In this document: piece after piece, positions 12,101 to 21,894 of the stretch
Layout of the letters: every line of letters begins with the position of its first letter
Numbering within the stretch: position 1 is the stretch's first letter
DNA from: Cyanophora paradoxa
Lineage: Eukaryota > Glaucocystophyceae > Cyanophorales > Cyanophoraceae
Direction: 5' to 3'
Assembly: GCA_004431415.1 (NCBI GenBank)
Contig: QPMI01000134.1
Location: 1 to 64,000 of the forward strand
Length of the DNA stretch: 64,000 nucleotides
Notes under the pieces: generated by a model
Databases searched by the model: none
What the model saw: only the letters and a program-made list of their open reading frames with translations
What the model was told of the DNA's origin: nothing
Translations under genes and position numbers: made by a program

Positions 12101-14727
12101 CGTACCCTCCCCGGGGCCGGACGCCGACGCGCCGTCGCCGCAGCCGTTGCCGGGCCGCCCGAGTCGGCGCAGCCGTCGCGGAAGGCTGCGCGGCTCGCCG
12201 CACCGCAGCCGCTCGACGTTGCGGGCGACCGTTCCCCCTCCCCTTCCCCCTCCTCCCCGTCGCCCGTCGCGGCGGCGGCCGGGGCCGCGCGGGCGGCCGC
12301 AGCGAAGTCGCCGCAAGGGCAGGGGCCGGCGGGCGTGCAGAGGGGCCAGCGGTCCCCCGGCCCTGGGAAGGCGGCGCCCTCGATCGGGAGCGCTGCCTCC
12401 CTAGAGGCCGCCCCCGCCCCGGACGCGGCGGGGCTCCTGGCGACCCTCAAGCCCCGCCCCGCGCTGCCGCCCGCCGCCGGAGCCGGAGCCGGAGCCGGCG
12501 CCGGGTCCTCCCTCGCCGCCGCCGCCGGCGCCGCCGTGCCCCGCCCGTCAACAACGGCGGCGGCGGCGTCGGCTTCTCCCCCCGCCGCCGCCTCCGTCCC
12601 GGGCTCTTGCCCCGACTCCTTCAGCTGGCAGCAGCCGGACCAGCGGCGGCCCTCGACGAGCGATGGCCTCGCCGGCTCGAGCCTCCTCCCGCCGGGCGCG
12701 GTCATCGCGGGCATCAGGTCCGTCCGCCCGCGCGCCCGCTGCGCTGCGCCGCACAGAAGATGCTTGCTGGCCGCTCTGTCTACCCTTCCATCTCTGCGCA
12801 CCTGTCCTTTACCCGCCCGCCCTCCCGCCCGCGCGCAGGCGGGCGTCGACGGCGGCGAGCCTGCCGCGCACCTACTCCGGCACCTCCCTCGCATCCACCG
12901 TCCTCCTCAACCCGCCCCAAGTGAGAGAGAATCTGCTGAGCCTCCTCTAACAGACCCCTTCCTCTCTCCTCCCCCTCGAATCTTCTTCCGCCCCTCACGC
13001 CCCTCGCAGACGGCGCCGGCGGGCCCGCCGAAGCGGCCGAGCGGCCTCAGCGCCCTCCAGGTCCCCCCCCCCCCCCCCCAGAGGCCCCGGGCCCGAGAGG
13101 CTCGAATCTGGCCGGACCTGGGCCTGGATCTAGCTCGAACTTAGAGAACCTAGAGGACCTAGAGAACGCTGGCGGCCTCCGCGCCCTCCTCCTCATCGCG
13201 CCGGCAGGCGCTGCTGGACGCGAGTCCGGTGGTCTTCGACGCGGAGGAGCTCGCCCGCGAGGAGCGCCGCCTCCGCCGCCGCCGCCGGTGCGAGCCGCCC
13301 GCCCCCGCCCCGGCCCAGCCCCGGCGCCACGTCGTCGCTCGCTGTAGCTATCTACACCGTGAGTGCTAGAGAACGAGGTCTCTTCTGACGGTGCTGCGCA
13401 GGCTGGCGAGGCAGGCGGCGGCGGAGGCGCGGGCGGACGCGGAGCGCGTGGCGACGCCGGCGGCCCTGCAGCAGCTGCAGCTGCAGCACTCGGCGACGGC
13501 CCCGGGGGCGCTCGCGCCGGGCCTGGCGGGGGCGGTGGCGCAGCTCGCCGCGCGGCGCATGTCGCGGCGCATGTCCCTCATGAAGCTCGCCGAGCTGGCA
13601 GCGCAGGGCGCCGAGGTCTCCGCCTTTCTGAGGTGCCGCCCTCCTCCCTCTCGCGCCTCCGCAGAGCCTCACTTCGTTCGCCGCGGCGCAGCTCGGACGG
13701 CTCGCCGCTGCGGCAGTCGGCGGGCGGCGGCGGCGGGGCGGGCGGGTGGAGCGAGGAGAGCAGCTCGGGGAGCAGCGCGGAGGAGGCGGCCGCCAACTCG
13801 GCGCAGGAAGAGGACGAGGCCGAAGAGGAGAGGATGCGCGAGGTGCGCCGCCGGCGCCGCTGTTCGCCTTCGTTCGCTTCTGTCTGCCGTCCGCTGAGGG
13901 CGGTCCCGGGTACAGGAGGACCCGCTTAACCTCACGGGCTGGGCGAACGCTCGCCAGGCGAAGAAGGCGCGGCACCGGGGGGCGGGGGCGGGGCCCGCGG
14001 CCCCCGGGCAGGAGGGCAGGGCGGCCGCCGCGGCTGCGGCGAAGGGGCCGCTCAAGTCGGGCGGGGTGGGGGCCCGCCTCTTCCGGAAGTATATGGCGGT
14101 ACCCCTCCCGTCCATGCGGCTCCTCAGGGAGCGCGGCTCCCGCTCGCCCTCCCCGGACTCCCGCTCGGCTTCTCCCCCCCGGGCCCAGACCGCCGCCGGC
14201 CGCGTCCGCGTCTCTACCCCCCTCGACCCCGTCCACCAGGCGGTGCGCGTACCCCCATCCCCGCCTCCGTCTCACCCCGCCCGCCCCCCTTGACCGGGGT
14301 ACGGCAGGCTCTGGACTTTGCGAACGCGCGGGCGGAGGCGCGGAGGCTGCGGCACGAGGCCGGCGTGAGCGCGTCCGCGGGGAGCCTCTCCTTCGGCGAC
14401 CTACCCCCCCCGCCCGGCGACCTCCCGCCGGGCCTCAGATACGTACCCCCGCCGCGGAACAGGCGGGCGTCCACGGCGGACGGGGTACGCCGCTCCTCCG
14501 CGTCGGGCGGGGGGCGCCGGAGGAGCAGCATACTGGCGCCCGCCGGATCCGAACCGCCGCTCGCCGGCGCCGGGGCCGGGCCGGGGCCCCACGGGCGCGG
14601 CCCCGGGCACCTCTCCGTCGCGCAGTCGGCCCCCGCGCTCGGGGGCCTGGGCCTGCGCTCCGGCGCCCGCCCCGCGACGGTCCCCGCGGAGCCCGCCCGC
14701 CCGCACCTGCCCCCGGGGGCGACGTGA
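9136..14727 (+). CDS. START-domain lipid-transfer protein, unit 2 copy (about 20 exons)
   Basis: I read exons 9136-9201, 9636-9710, 9870-9923, 10131-10202, 10404-10466, 10718-10840, 10931-10988, 11064-11107, 11341-11409, 11482-11556, 11617-11661, 11733-11807, about 11881-12717, 12839-12920, 13010-13060, 13208-13287, 13402-13632, 13665-13842, 13916 to about 14234, and 14308-14727 (TGA). Nearly all joints are GT-AG and keep frame. The START fold runs from exon 5 (FLWDPTSRTKWDK) through RDLHARMFVIAYRSVIHKK and GFIVREVDERSSEL to GVLSRVTAEHYFARRM. START domains bind sterols, phospholipids or ceramide. The rest is disordered: Pro/Ala/Ser-rich exon 13, a helical Ala/Gln/Arg-rich exon 17 (RRMSRRMSLMKLAELAAQ), and an acidic stretch in exon 18. 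No signal peptide or membrane segment is visible. Exon 13 has one missing G near 12150 relative to copy 3, possibly a base-calling error. Confidence 0.8.
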
Positions 14728-15130
14728 CTCTCTAGTGCGAGTGTCCCTGCCCGAGTCTGAGCACAGGCTCAAGCTCGCCCTTCTGTGCACTACGGTTTTG
14801 TCCTTATTCTAGTTAGCGTTAACGTTGTGTCTTATATATTTCGGCATCCCACTGAGCCTGCCCCGCGGCCCCATCGCGCCGCGCCCAAGGCCGAACGATA
14901 ACCCGAGCCCCGTGCCCAAGCTACCCTAGCCCCGAGCGCTAGCCCGAGCTACCCTCGCAGTCGATCTCGCCGAAAAACATCGTACAGACAGACTCATGAT
15001 CAAAGACAGACTCTTAGGCAGCTACTAGGCTAGGACAGAACCGCTAGACAAGAATCACCGTGGCACAATTTGGAAAGACAAAGTACGTCCAGCCGCCTGA
15101 ACAATTCAACCGAATTCGAAGGGAAATTGT
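14728..15130 (+). other. 3' flank of START gene copy 2
   Basis: Paralogous to the flanks after the other two START copies. It carries the CTTATTCTAGT and TATATATTTCGGCATCCCAC landmarks, the CTCGCCGAAAAACATCG element, and a segment from ACAATTTGGAAAGACAAAG to GAATTCGAAGGGAAATTG that is also found at 5640-5700 and 57960-58022. No gene is seen. Confidence 0.55.
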
Positions 15131-15281
15131 AGACTTTGGCGGAAGCGGAGCGCGGGGCCTCGCGGAGGAGGGCTGAACCTCGGGAGCCCCGAAAGCACCC
15201 GCGGCCTCCTCGAGGAGGGAGGAGGGGGGGAGGGAAGGGCCGGGGAGGGGGGCGGGCCGGAGCCGGGCGGCCGGGCGGGCC

Positions 15282-15348
15282 CTCAGCGGCGGGCGCTCTC
15301 GTCGCAGGCCTCGAGCAGGAGCCGGACGCTGACCCGCCGGAACGCCGC
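15282..15348 (-). pseudogene. First TIR C-terminal fragment in unit 2
   Basis: Minus-strand residues RRVSVRLLLEACDESARR with a stop match the end of the unit 3 LRR-TIR protein (RRVSLRLLLEACDEGARR). The match breaks off abruptly at about 15348, where a TTATGTCTTATGTACTTGTG tandem-like stretch begins. The rest of that TIR is not contiguous here. It shows that unit 2 once carried a unit 3-type TIR end. Confidence 0.7.
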
Positions 15349-15398
15349 CTCCTTATGTCTTATGTACTTGTGTCTTATGTACTCTGGCCGCGTATAAC

Positions 15399-15460
15399 TG
15401 CAAATTTCGAGGCTCCAAAGGCCAACTTCTGACCTGACCGACCTCGGAGGGCTGTGGGCG
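15399..15460. repeat. About 60-bp direct repeat, left copy (partner at 16492-16553)
   Basis: Both copies read AACTGCAA, then TTCGAGGCTCCAAA or TTCTGAGGCTCCAAG, then AACTTCTGACCTGACCGACC and TCGGAG. They bracket a 1.1-kb segment holding a TIR fragment, MORN repeats and a START exon. The arrangement fits an inserted or duplicated rearrangement block. Confidence 0.75.
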
Positions 15461-15504
15461 GTAGACTCGAGCCGGGGGGCGGGCGGGGCCGTCAGCGGGG
15501 GGCC

Positions 15505-15625
15505 CCGGCGCCGCATGCCTCGAGCAGCTTGCGGATGCTGAGAGCCCTGAGGTCGACCTCCGCGTAGTACGGGATCGCCTTGCGCGCGAAGACGAGCCGC
15601 AGGTCGGACGGGATCTCCCCCGCAC
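15505..15625 (-). pseudogene. Second TIR C-terminal fragment in unit 2
   Basis: Minus strand reads GEIPSDLRLVFARKAIPYYAE, then VDLRALSIRKLLEACGAGAP and a stop. The first part is identical to the last exon of the unit 3 LRR-TIR protein; the tail has diverged. No earlier TIR exon adjoins it: the next sequence upstream on this strand is MORN repeats. It could be the last exon of a chimeric MORN-TIR gene or an orphan exon. Confidence 0.65.
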
Positions 15626-15667
15626 GGGAAGATCAGCTCTGGGGCGGGGGCGCACGAACGGGGTAGC

Positions 15668-16050
15668 GACCCTGCCTCACGCCCTGGTTCCACTCCCCCT
15701 CGTACTTGTCCCCGTTCGTGTACAGCATAACGCCCCGCCCTGCGCTATTTTTAGAAATGGGGGTGGAAGAGTCGAGGGGTACAGGCTCGCACCGTGCCGC
15801 ACGTTGCGGCGCCAGTCGCCGGTGTACACGCGGCCGTCCCAGTACGTCATCGTACCCCCCGCCCCGTCCATCGCGCCCTCCCTCCACGGGCCCTGCACCC
15901 CAGGACGGTTCAGGGTGGGGGGGGGGTGAAGACGAAGGGGGGGTACGGGAACCTGGTAGACGTCGCCGTTGGAGAACTTCATGAGGCCCGAGGCCCGTCT
16001 ACCCACGGCCCCTCGTAGACCTGTACCCCCGGGGAAACAACTCATAAGCC
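15668..16050 (-). pseudogene. MORN-repeat protein fragment
   Basis: Minus-strand exons contain at least three MORN-type units: SGLMKFSNGDVYQ (about 16000-15955), TYWDGRVYTGDWRRNVRHGA (about 15855-15795) and MLYTNGDKYEGEWNQGVRQG (about 15730-15670), plus a partial YEGPW unit upstream. The spacing and the pattern G-x-x-Y-x-G-x-W-x-x-G-x-x-H/Q-G are typical. MORN repeats mediate membrane association or act as scaffolds. The units sit in separate small exons with GT/AG borders; the YEGPW exon is one base out of frame in a G run. Neither end of a full gene is visible, and it lies within the rearranged block between the two genes of unit 2. Confidence 0.65.
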
Positions 16051-16139
16051 TCTCAAAGGAGTGGGGGGAAGGAGTTAAGGAGGGGTACGCACGTCTCCGC
16101 CCTGGAAGCGGCCCCCTCCACACCCCCCCCCCCCCCCGT

Positions 16140-16345
16140 CGCCAGGGTCGTCGCTAGCTGTAGCCGTCTTGAGCTTCTACACCGTGAATGCTAGAGAGCG
16201 AGGCCTCTTCTGACGGTTCCCCGCAGCCTAGAGAGGCAGGCGGCGGCGGAGGCGCGGGCGGACGCGGAGCGCGTGGCGACGCCGGCGGCCCTGCAGCAGC
16301 TGCAGCTGCAGCACTCGGCGACGGCCCCGGGGGCGCTTGGCCTGG
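16140..16345 (+). pseudogene. Orphan copy of START gene exon 17 with its upstream intron
   Basis: GTCGTCGCTAGCTGTAGCC, then ATGCTAGAGAGCGAGGCCTC and the exon reading RQAAAEARADAERVATPAAL onward correspond to 13345-13510 and 56283-56470. The exon stops part-way, after the codons for GAL, where unrelated lower-GC sequence begins. Some intron bases (GAATGCTAGAGA) are closer to copy 3 than copy 2. It is a duplicated shard transposed into the LRR-TIR side of the cassette. Confidence 0.8.
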
Positions 16346-16412
16346 CGCTTCGGGAAAAAAAGATAGTCCTTTCGTACTTGAAAAGTAGAACTTGCTGAAT
16401 TGCAGCTGACAG

Positions 16413-18505
16413 CTAACTGCATATTGCTAGAAGAAAGCGTCGGCCTGTCAGCCAAGACGCAAGACAATGGACGAGAATCTTGAGCAGTAGTAACTGCAAC
16501 TTCTGAGGCTCCAAGTGCGAACTTCTGACCTGACCGACCTCGGAGCGCTGCGGGCGTCCAGGACGGGGAGGAGGGGCGGCCGCCGGCCTACGCGAGCGGA
16601 GGCGGCAGCGACTCGTACGGCTGCGTGTGCTGTCAGCGGCGGGCGAGGGGGAAGGGGGGGAGGGAAGAGGGCGGACGGCGGCGTCGGCGACGGCGGCGTC
16701 GATGAGGGCGCAGAGGCGCGCGATGGCCGCCTGCTGGTACATGTTGCTAAAGAAGACCGCTGAGGGCGGCACCGCGCCGGGACGGGGCGTCAGCGGCGCG
16801 CGGGCCGGCCGGCGCGGCTTCGGAGGGCGCGTGGGGGCGGACCGTTGTGGCGGGAGAAGGCGGCCATGTCGGCAGGGAGGCCGTCGCAGGCGGGGAACTT
16901 CTCGTTCGGATCGTCCACGAAGGGGATGATCGCCTTGCGCAGGCGCGTCCCCTCCGCCAGCTCCTTCCGCACCCTGCGCCCATCCGCGATCGGCGGGGGC
17001 GGCGCGGCGCGGCTTGCGGGGCCGCCGGGCGTTTGGGCGGCACCAGTCGGTGGAGAGGGCGGCCGAGGGCGCCTTGTCCTCGAAGCAGCGGTCGAGGGTG
17101 CCCGGCGTGAGCACGAAGACTGCGCGCGGGCGTCAGGAGCGGGCGGGCGATTCGGCGGGGGTCGCCGGCGGGACACGCCGTCGCAGCAGGAGGCGCGGAG
17201 GGATTCGAGGATCTTCGAGTCGAAGACGCCGCCCTGGAGGGTCTGCAGGTCGAAGAAGGTCTTGTAGCTGCCTGTGGATCAGGCAGGGCGCGCTTCGGGC
17301 GCGAGGCGGGCGCCGGTGGCCGCACCCCGTCTTGTCGAGCGCCTCGCGCACAAACGATGCGAGGTGGTTCCTCCCGTCCAGCCGCCGGTACGTGATGCTG
17401 CGCAGGCCTCAGGGGCGAGCGAAAGGAGCGCGGAGGAGGCTAGGCGGCGCACAAGGCGTGGAACTTGTAGCCGGGGGGCAGCGGCGGGGCGCGGCGGGCG
17501 GCGGCGCTCTGCGGGCGGGCCCGGGGCGCGTTCGGCGCCGCGCTTGAGAGGCCGTGCTCACTCGCGAGGTCGGCGATCTGGCGGAGGGGCCTCAGCCGGG
17601 CCAGGTGAGAGCGAGCGGACGGGAGGGCGGCGGGGCGGGGCCGGCGCGCCTCCTTGAGGACGCGGCGGCGGACGAGGCCCGACTCCACGCCGAGCTCCTC
17701 GCGCAGGTCGCCCTCGGTCAGCTCCAGCAGCATCTTACCGTCCACGGCGCAGCCCTCGAAGGCCGGGGCCAGCTTGCCCAGGTCGAGGGAGCGGAGCCAC
17801 TCGCAGACGTCGGCCACGCGCATGCCCCGCGGGTCCCGCGCCGCGCTGGCGGGGCGGGCGCTGCCGGCGCGGGGCCGCGGGGGCGAGGCCGAAGGGCGGG
17901 GGCCGCTGGGGACGGGCTCGCGTCGGGGGAAGGGAAGCACGGGAGGGGTACACTGACCGGGGGTGGAAGGGGCCGGGGCGGCGGAGGGGCGCGGGGCGGC
18001 GGGCGCAGCGGGGCGCGGGGCGGCGGGCGCAGCGGGGCGCGCGGCGGGGGCGGGCTGCGGTGGCGGGTGAGTGCGCGGTGGAGGACGAGGGGTGAGGGGC
18101 CGGGAGTGGGGCGCACTGCGGGGGCGGGGGCGGGGAGGGAGCGGAGGTAGGCGAGGCGTTCCGCGGTGTTCTTCTTCTTGAGGAGCTCCGGCATGGCCGT
18201 GAAGGGGTTGCCGTCCGCGTGCAGGGCGGCGAGGCGGCCGATCTCCGGCGGCAGCGCCGCCAGCTGGTTGCCACTCACGTCCAGCGTATGCAGGGCGGCG
18301 AGGCGCCCAATCTCCGGCGGCAGCGCCGTCAGCTGGTTGCCGCTCGCGGATGAGGACGAGCACGCGGATGTTCGCCGTTCCCCCTGAGGACGAGCACGCG
18401 GATGTTCGCCGGCCCCGCCGCCGCGATCTCCGCCGCCGGCCACTCCGTCCGCCCCTCCTTCTCCAGGTCCAGCCTCCCCTCCGCCGGGATCCACCCCTTG
18501 CCCAT
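16413..18505 (-). CDS. LRR-SAM-TIR protein with SARM1-like TIR
   Basis: ATG at 18505 follows an apparent 3' splice site (CCCGCAG), as in the unit 3 homologue. The N-terminus (MGKGWIPAEG, EWPAAEIAAAGPANIRVLVL) leads into about three 23-residue leucine-rich repeats (NQLTALPPEIGRL) ending GNPFTAMPELLKKKNTAERL near 18135. A Pro/Ala linker follows, then a SAM domain (about 17823-17648: VCEWLRSLDLGKLAPAFEG, ELTEGDLREELGV, RRRVLKEAR). TIR exons are 17397-17326 (ITYRRLDGRNHLASFVREAL), 17271-17177 (TFFDLQTLQGGVFDSKILES), 17119-17044 (VFVLTPGTLDRC), 16973-16843 (DWVRKEL, IIPFVDDP, LPADMAAFSRHN) and 16759-16413 (SNMYQQAAIARLCALID). SAM followed by this TIR type is the SARM1 effector order; the Glu of DWVRKE matches its NADase catalytic residue. 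Predicted role: NAD+-cleaving immune or cell-death switch with LRR sensing. The LRR-SAM frame change needs an intron or indel, and one base is missing at the second TIR joint. Confidence 0.72.
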
Positions 18506-18509
18506 GCCT

Positions 18510-18925
18510 GCGGGGCGGTCAGCGGCAGAAGCGCGCTGCGGGGAGCGCGCCCCCGCCCCGCCCGGCGGGTCCCCAGCCTGCGGGGGGCCGCCCGGCCCGC
18601 GCTGAGCCCCTCCCGCAGGGGCGGTGCACGCGCGCGCCGGGCTCTGCCTTTACCGGCCGCCCCGCCCGCCCGAGTCGCGGCTCGGGGGAGCGATGGCGGC
18701 CTATGGGAGATTGCACCCCACGCCCGGGCGCGCGCTGGGTCCTCCCCCCTCCCCCGTTCGTGGGTTGGCGAACGAGGCAGCAAGCGACGCCGGAGCGTGG
18801 GGCCCCCCCCACAGGCCCGGCACCGACAACTCGCCCCGCATCTTAGCCAACGTCCGCGCGCCCGCCGCGTCGCTTGGTGGGATCAGTGCGACCCCTCGCA
18901 CGCTGCTAGGTGGACCGTGCGGCCC
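18510..18925. other. Extra 0.4 kb between LRR-SAM-TIR start and its conserved upstream region
   Basis: In unit 3 the conserved upstream block begins about 17 bases from the LRR-TIR start codon, whereas here an additional roughly 415 bp intervenes. The segment is GC-rich, with CCCACGCCCGGGCGCGCGCTG-like composition, and has no recognisable coding. It may be a 5' UTR intron, since an acceptor-like CCCGCAG precedes the ATG, or a small insertion. Confidence 0.4.
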
Positions 18926-19600
18926 AGAGCGAATTCGAAGCGATTCGTAGATTCTAGACCGGCGGGGTCCGCCCAGCGGCAACTAGCGAGCAACCGGGGT
19001 TCTGCGCCCGCCCGGAGGAGCGCACCTTCGACGGATCGCCTTGCAGAAGCAGAGCCGAGCTTTCGGAACCGACGGAGCCCGCCCGGTCAGAAATCCTCGC
19101 CGGTCGCGTGCTGCCTGCTGGCTGCTCGCCCGCTGTTCTGTGCAGGGGCCTGCGCGCCGGTACAAGCAAGCAATGAGCAAACGACAGGCGAGCGATGCCA
19201 TAAACCCGTCGGCTTCGCACCTGCCGCGATGAATGCCGATTCACCGAAGCGCTTGGGTACGGCCACGTGCACGCCGAAGCGCCGGGGTACGGTCGCGCCG
19301 CAGGCCTCCGCTGCTTTCTTGGCAGGCGGGCGGGTCTGTGAGTTGCATATACCTATAAACGGCGTTCCGTACCGGTGCACTACTGCCTGTCCACTTCAAC
19401 ATGCGCCAGCCTTCCAGAGCGATCATGATCAGGACGCAGGCGCAGCTGCAGCTGCAGTCATCAAGATGCAGCTGCGCCTGCGCACCGGCAGCTGCCGCCT
19501 GGCAGCCGGGCCCGAGGCCATGGCGGAGCACAGCGCCGTCCGCGGTGGCGGGTCGACCCGCTCCTCGTTCAGCAGTACTTCTGTAATCCAGCAGCACTCA
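18926..19600 (-). promoter_or_regulatory. Conserved upstream region of the LRR-SAM-TIR gene
   Basis: Shares long near-identical tracts with 59812-60370 upstream of the unit 3 LRR-TIR gene: CCCGCCCGGAGGAGCGCAC, CGGTCAGAAATCCTCGCCGG, GCCGGTACAAGCAAGCAATG and ACCCGTCGGCTTCGCACCTG. Conservation of noncoding DNA at the same position in front of both genes points to a common promoter. A run of CAGCTGCAG palindromes lies at 19440-19480. The plus-strand open frame across it has no recognisable domain. Confidence 0.55.
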
Positions 19601-19746
19601 GGCGAATCATCAGCGAAGTTCCGGCGAACGGGGCGCGGGAGAGACGCGGACCAGCTCGATGCGCGCCGGCAACGCGGCGCCGCGCGCGCGCGGCCTGCTG
19701 ATGCACATGGGCGCACGCGTGCACGCAGGCGCCGTCCAATGATGCT

Positions 19747-21141
19747 TCACCTGTTGACGCTGTACCTGCCTAGGCCTGCAGCTGCGGCTCCCGCGGCCAG
19801 CGCCCCGGCGCCCGGCGCGAGCTGCAGCGCGCCTCTCGGGGCTCCCCGGCGGATCTGCGGGCGCCGGGCCCCGCCCCGCCGGGCCGCGCCGTCGCCGCGG
19901 CGCGGCCCTCGCCCAAACCCCGCCCCCGCCGCCCGCACAGCGCAGCGCCCCGCCGCCCGCCCGCCCCCGCCGGGCGCCCTCCCCGAAGGGCCGCGTTCGC
20001 CCCGGCCCCGCCCCGCCCCGCCCCGCCGCGCGCCTCGGATCCCCTTCCCGCCCTCCCTCGGACGCCTCGCGCGCCCCCGCACCCCCGCCCCGCAGGCCCC
20101 TCGGACCGTGCGCCGGCGCCCCTTCGCACGGGCCGGCCCTTCGGATCCCCCGCCCTCCTCCAGGGGCCCGAGGCGAGCCCGGCCCGCCCCGTGCTTCTTC
20201 TGAGGCTCCAGAGGGATCTCCTCGGGCTGCACCTCAGGTTCACCTGAACATGACAAGAAGCCCGGCCCGAGGACGCCGTCCTGTCGGCTGTCCCCGCCGC
20301 CCGCCGCCCGCCGCCCGCCGCCCGGCCCGCCTTCCCTCCCTCCGAGGCTCCTCGCTTCGAGGAGAGCCGTCTCCCGCCTCGTACCCCCCCGACCCATTCC
20401 TCTCGCGAGCCCAGGGCCTGCCTCGTCCCTCCCCCTTCCCCCCCCCTCCCCCGGGCCTCGAGGTGGGCCCCCTCCCTCCCTCCCCCTACCCCCCCGCCTT
20501 ATCCCCACGGTCTGGCCCCCTCGCCCTCGCCCCCGCCGATCGCAGGCGCGTGGCGCTGGACATCCCTTCCCCCCGCCTTCCCCCCCGGGGCCGCCCCCCT
20601 TTCTCCCTCCGCGGCGGGCCGCCTGCCGCCCGCCCGCGCGCCCCTCCTGCGCCCTCGGGCCGCCCGGCCTCGCCCCCCGCTCCCCCTCCCTCCCCCCCCC
20701 CTCCCCGCTGGCTCGGGCCGTCTGAGCCGTCTGAGCCGTCTGAGCCCTCTTCCTCCGCCCCGCTCCTCCTCTCCCTCGCGCTGCCCCCGCCTGCCCCGCC
20801 CCGCCCCGCCCCGCCTCTCGATCTACGCCGCCCCTCTCTTCGCCCCCTCCTCCGAGGATCCCTCGCGACCGGCCCCCCCTTCGGCCCTCCTCCCCGGGCT
20901 TGCCCTCAAGCTGCTTCCCGACGCCCCCCGGCCCGGCCCCGGCCCGGCCTCCGGCCTCGCGGGCCGCGCTGACGCCTCTGGCGGTGGATCGAGGGCGGGC
21001 GCCGGCTCCCTGCCCCCCGCGCCGTCGCTTCCGAGTCCTTCCTCCACGCCGCCTCCCCGCCGGCGCCTCCCGGCCCCGCCCGTCCCCGCCCCCCGGACTC
21101 CGGACTCCGGGAGGACCCCGGCCCGGGAACCTGCAGTTCAT
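19747..21141. repeat. GC-rich block at the right end of unit 2, related to 60850-61640
   Basis: Both blocks share a tandem GTCTGAGCC nonamer (20725-20750; 61250-61278), the pair ATCGCAG followed by GTGGCGC (20538; 61146), and CTCGATCTACGC followed by CCTCTCTTCGC. A piece at 20955-21000 matches START exon 12 and its intron (CGCGGGCCGCGCTGACGCC, then a TGGATCAAGGGCGGGC-like sequence). It may be a strongly decayed START paralogue. Long open frames on both strands (464 codons minus) are Gly/Arg/Pro strings without domains. Confidence 0.4.
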
Positions 21142-21780
21142 TGTTGCAGTTGGACCCGGGACTCAGACATGATTACTAAGTCACTAGCCTAGTAGTCATG
21201 GTCATGATCACGAGCGCTTGTCCCTTTCAGTGATCATGACTGTCCATATGCATCATGGCATGTGATCGTGACGTCAACATGTACAAGCCTTGAAGTACAA
21301 ACCGTCGAACTATGCACCGCGGCACAGATGTGCAGGGCTCCCGAGGCCTGATCACGAGCACCGGGGGCTCGGAGTTCACTGCAGTGCAGTAACTCCAGCC
21401 TGGCAGAGACTCGTATGCATGCCGCGCTGCATGATCATAATCAGGGCCTTGTTATGCATATGACTGTGAGGCTCTTTGTAGCTCGGCGGCCTAGTACGAC
21501 GCGAGCCTCGGGAGCCCCGAGAGCACCCGCGGCCTCCTCGAGGGGGCGGGGGAGGGGAGAAGGGCGGGGGAGGGGGGGAGGAGGCTTTTTTTTAGTAATC
21601 CCTAGTGTATTAGGGGACTGGTGCCCCAAGTTGACAAACAGCTAATGCTATCTGCCTACCCTAGGCCTAAGCCTACAAACACACGACAAGTCTAGCTTAC
21701 CTCCCCCCTATTGGGTCTCCAGCTAGACTAACCCCGAGGGAATCTCCCTACTGCGAGCCCTACCCCCTAAAGCCACTCTT
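21142..21780. other. Intergenic between units 2 and 3, palindrome-rich
   Basis: No gene is recognised. The first part is rich in GATCATGA, CATATGCAT and TGATCATGAC palindromes. A stretch at 21500-21560 (GCCTCGGGAGCCCCGAGAGC, CGGCCTCCTCGAGG) matches the strip just after each START gene (5800, 15175, 58075), so a further shard of the cassette lies here. Confidence 0.5.
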
Positions 21781-21894
21781 GCGGCCCTCGGTGGGGCCTC
21801 CCCCAGCGACCGCGCGAGCGCGGCCGTTGGGGGGGTGGGGTTGGGGGCGGGGAGCTGGGGCCGGAGAGTTTATTGGGGCAGGGCCCCGGAGGAT

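Noticed and set aside
17440-18783. 447-codon minus-strand frame as a single protein
   Set aside because: Only its C-terminal SAM part is protein-like; the first half is an out-of-frame reading of the LRR exon.
18350-20203. 617-codon plus-strand open frame
   Set aside because: It runs antisense over the LRR exon and through a conserved upstream region, has no domain, and its homologue in unit 3 is not open in the same way.
19747-21141. 464-codon minus-strand open frame
   Set aside because: A glycine/arginine-rich compositional frame overlapping other long frames, with no domain and only block-level similarity to 60850-61640.
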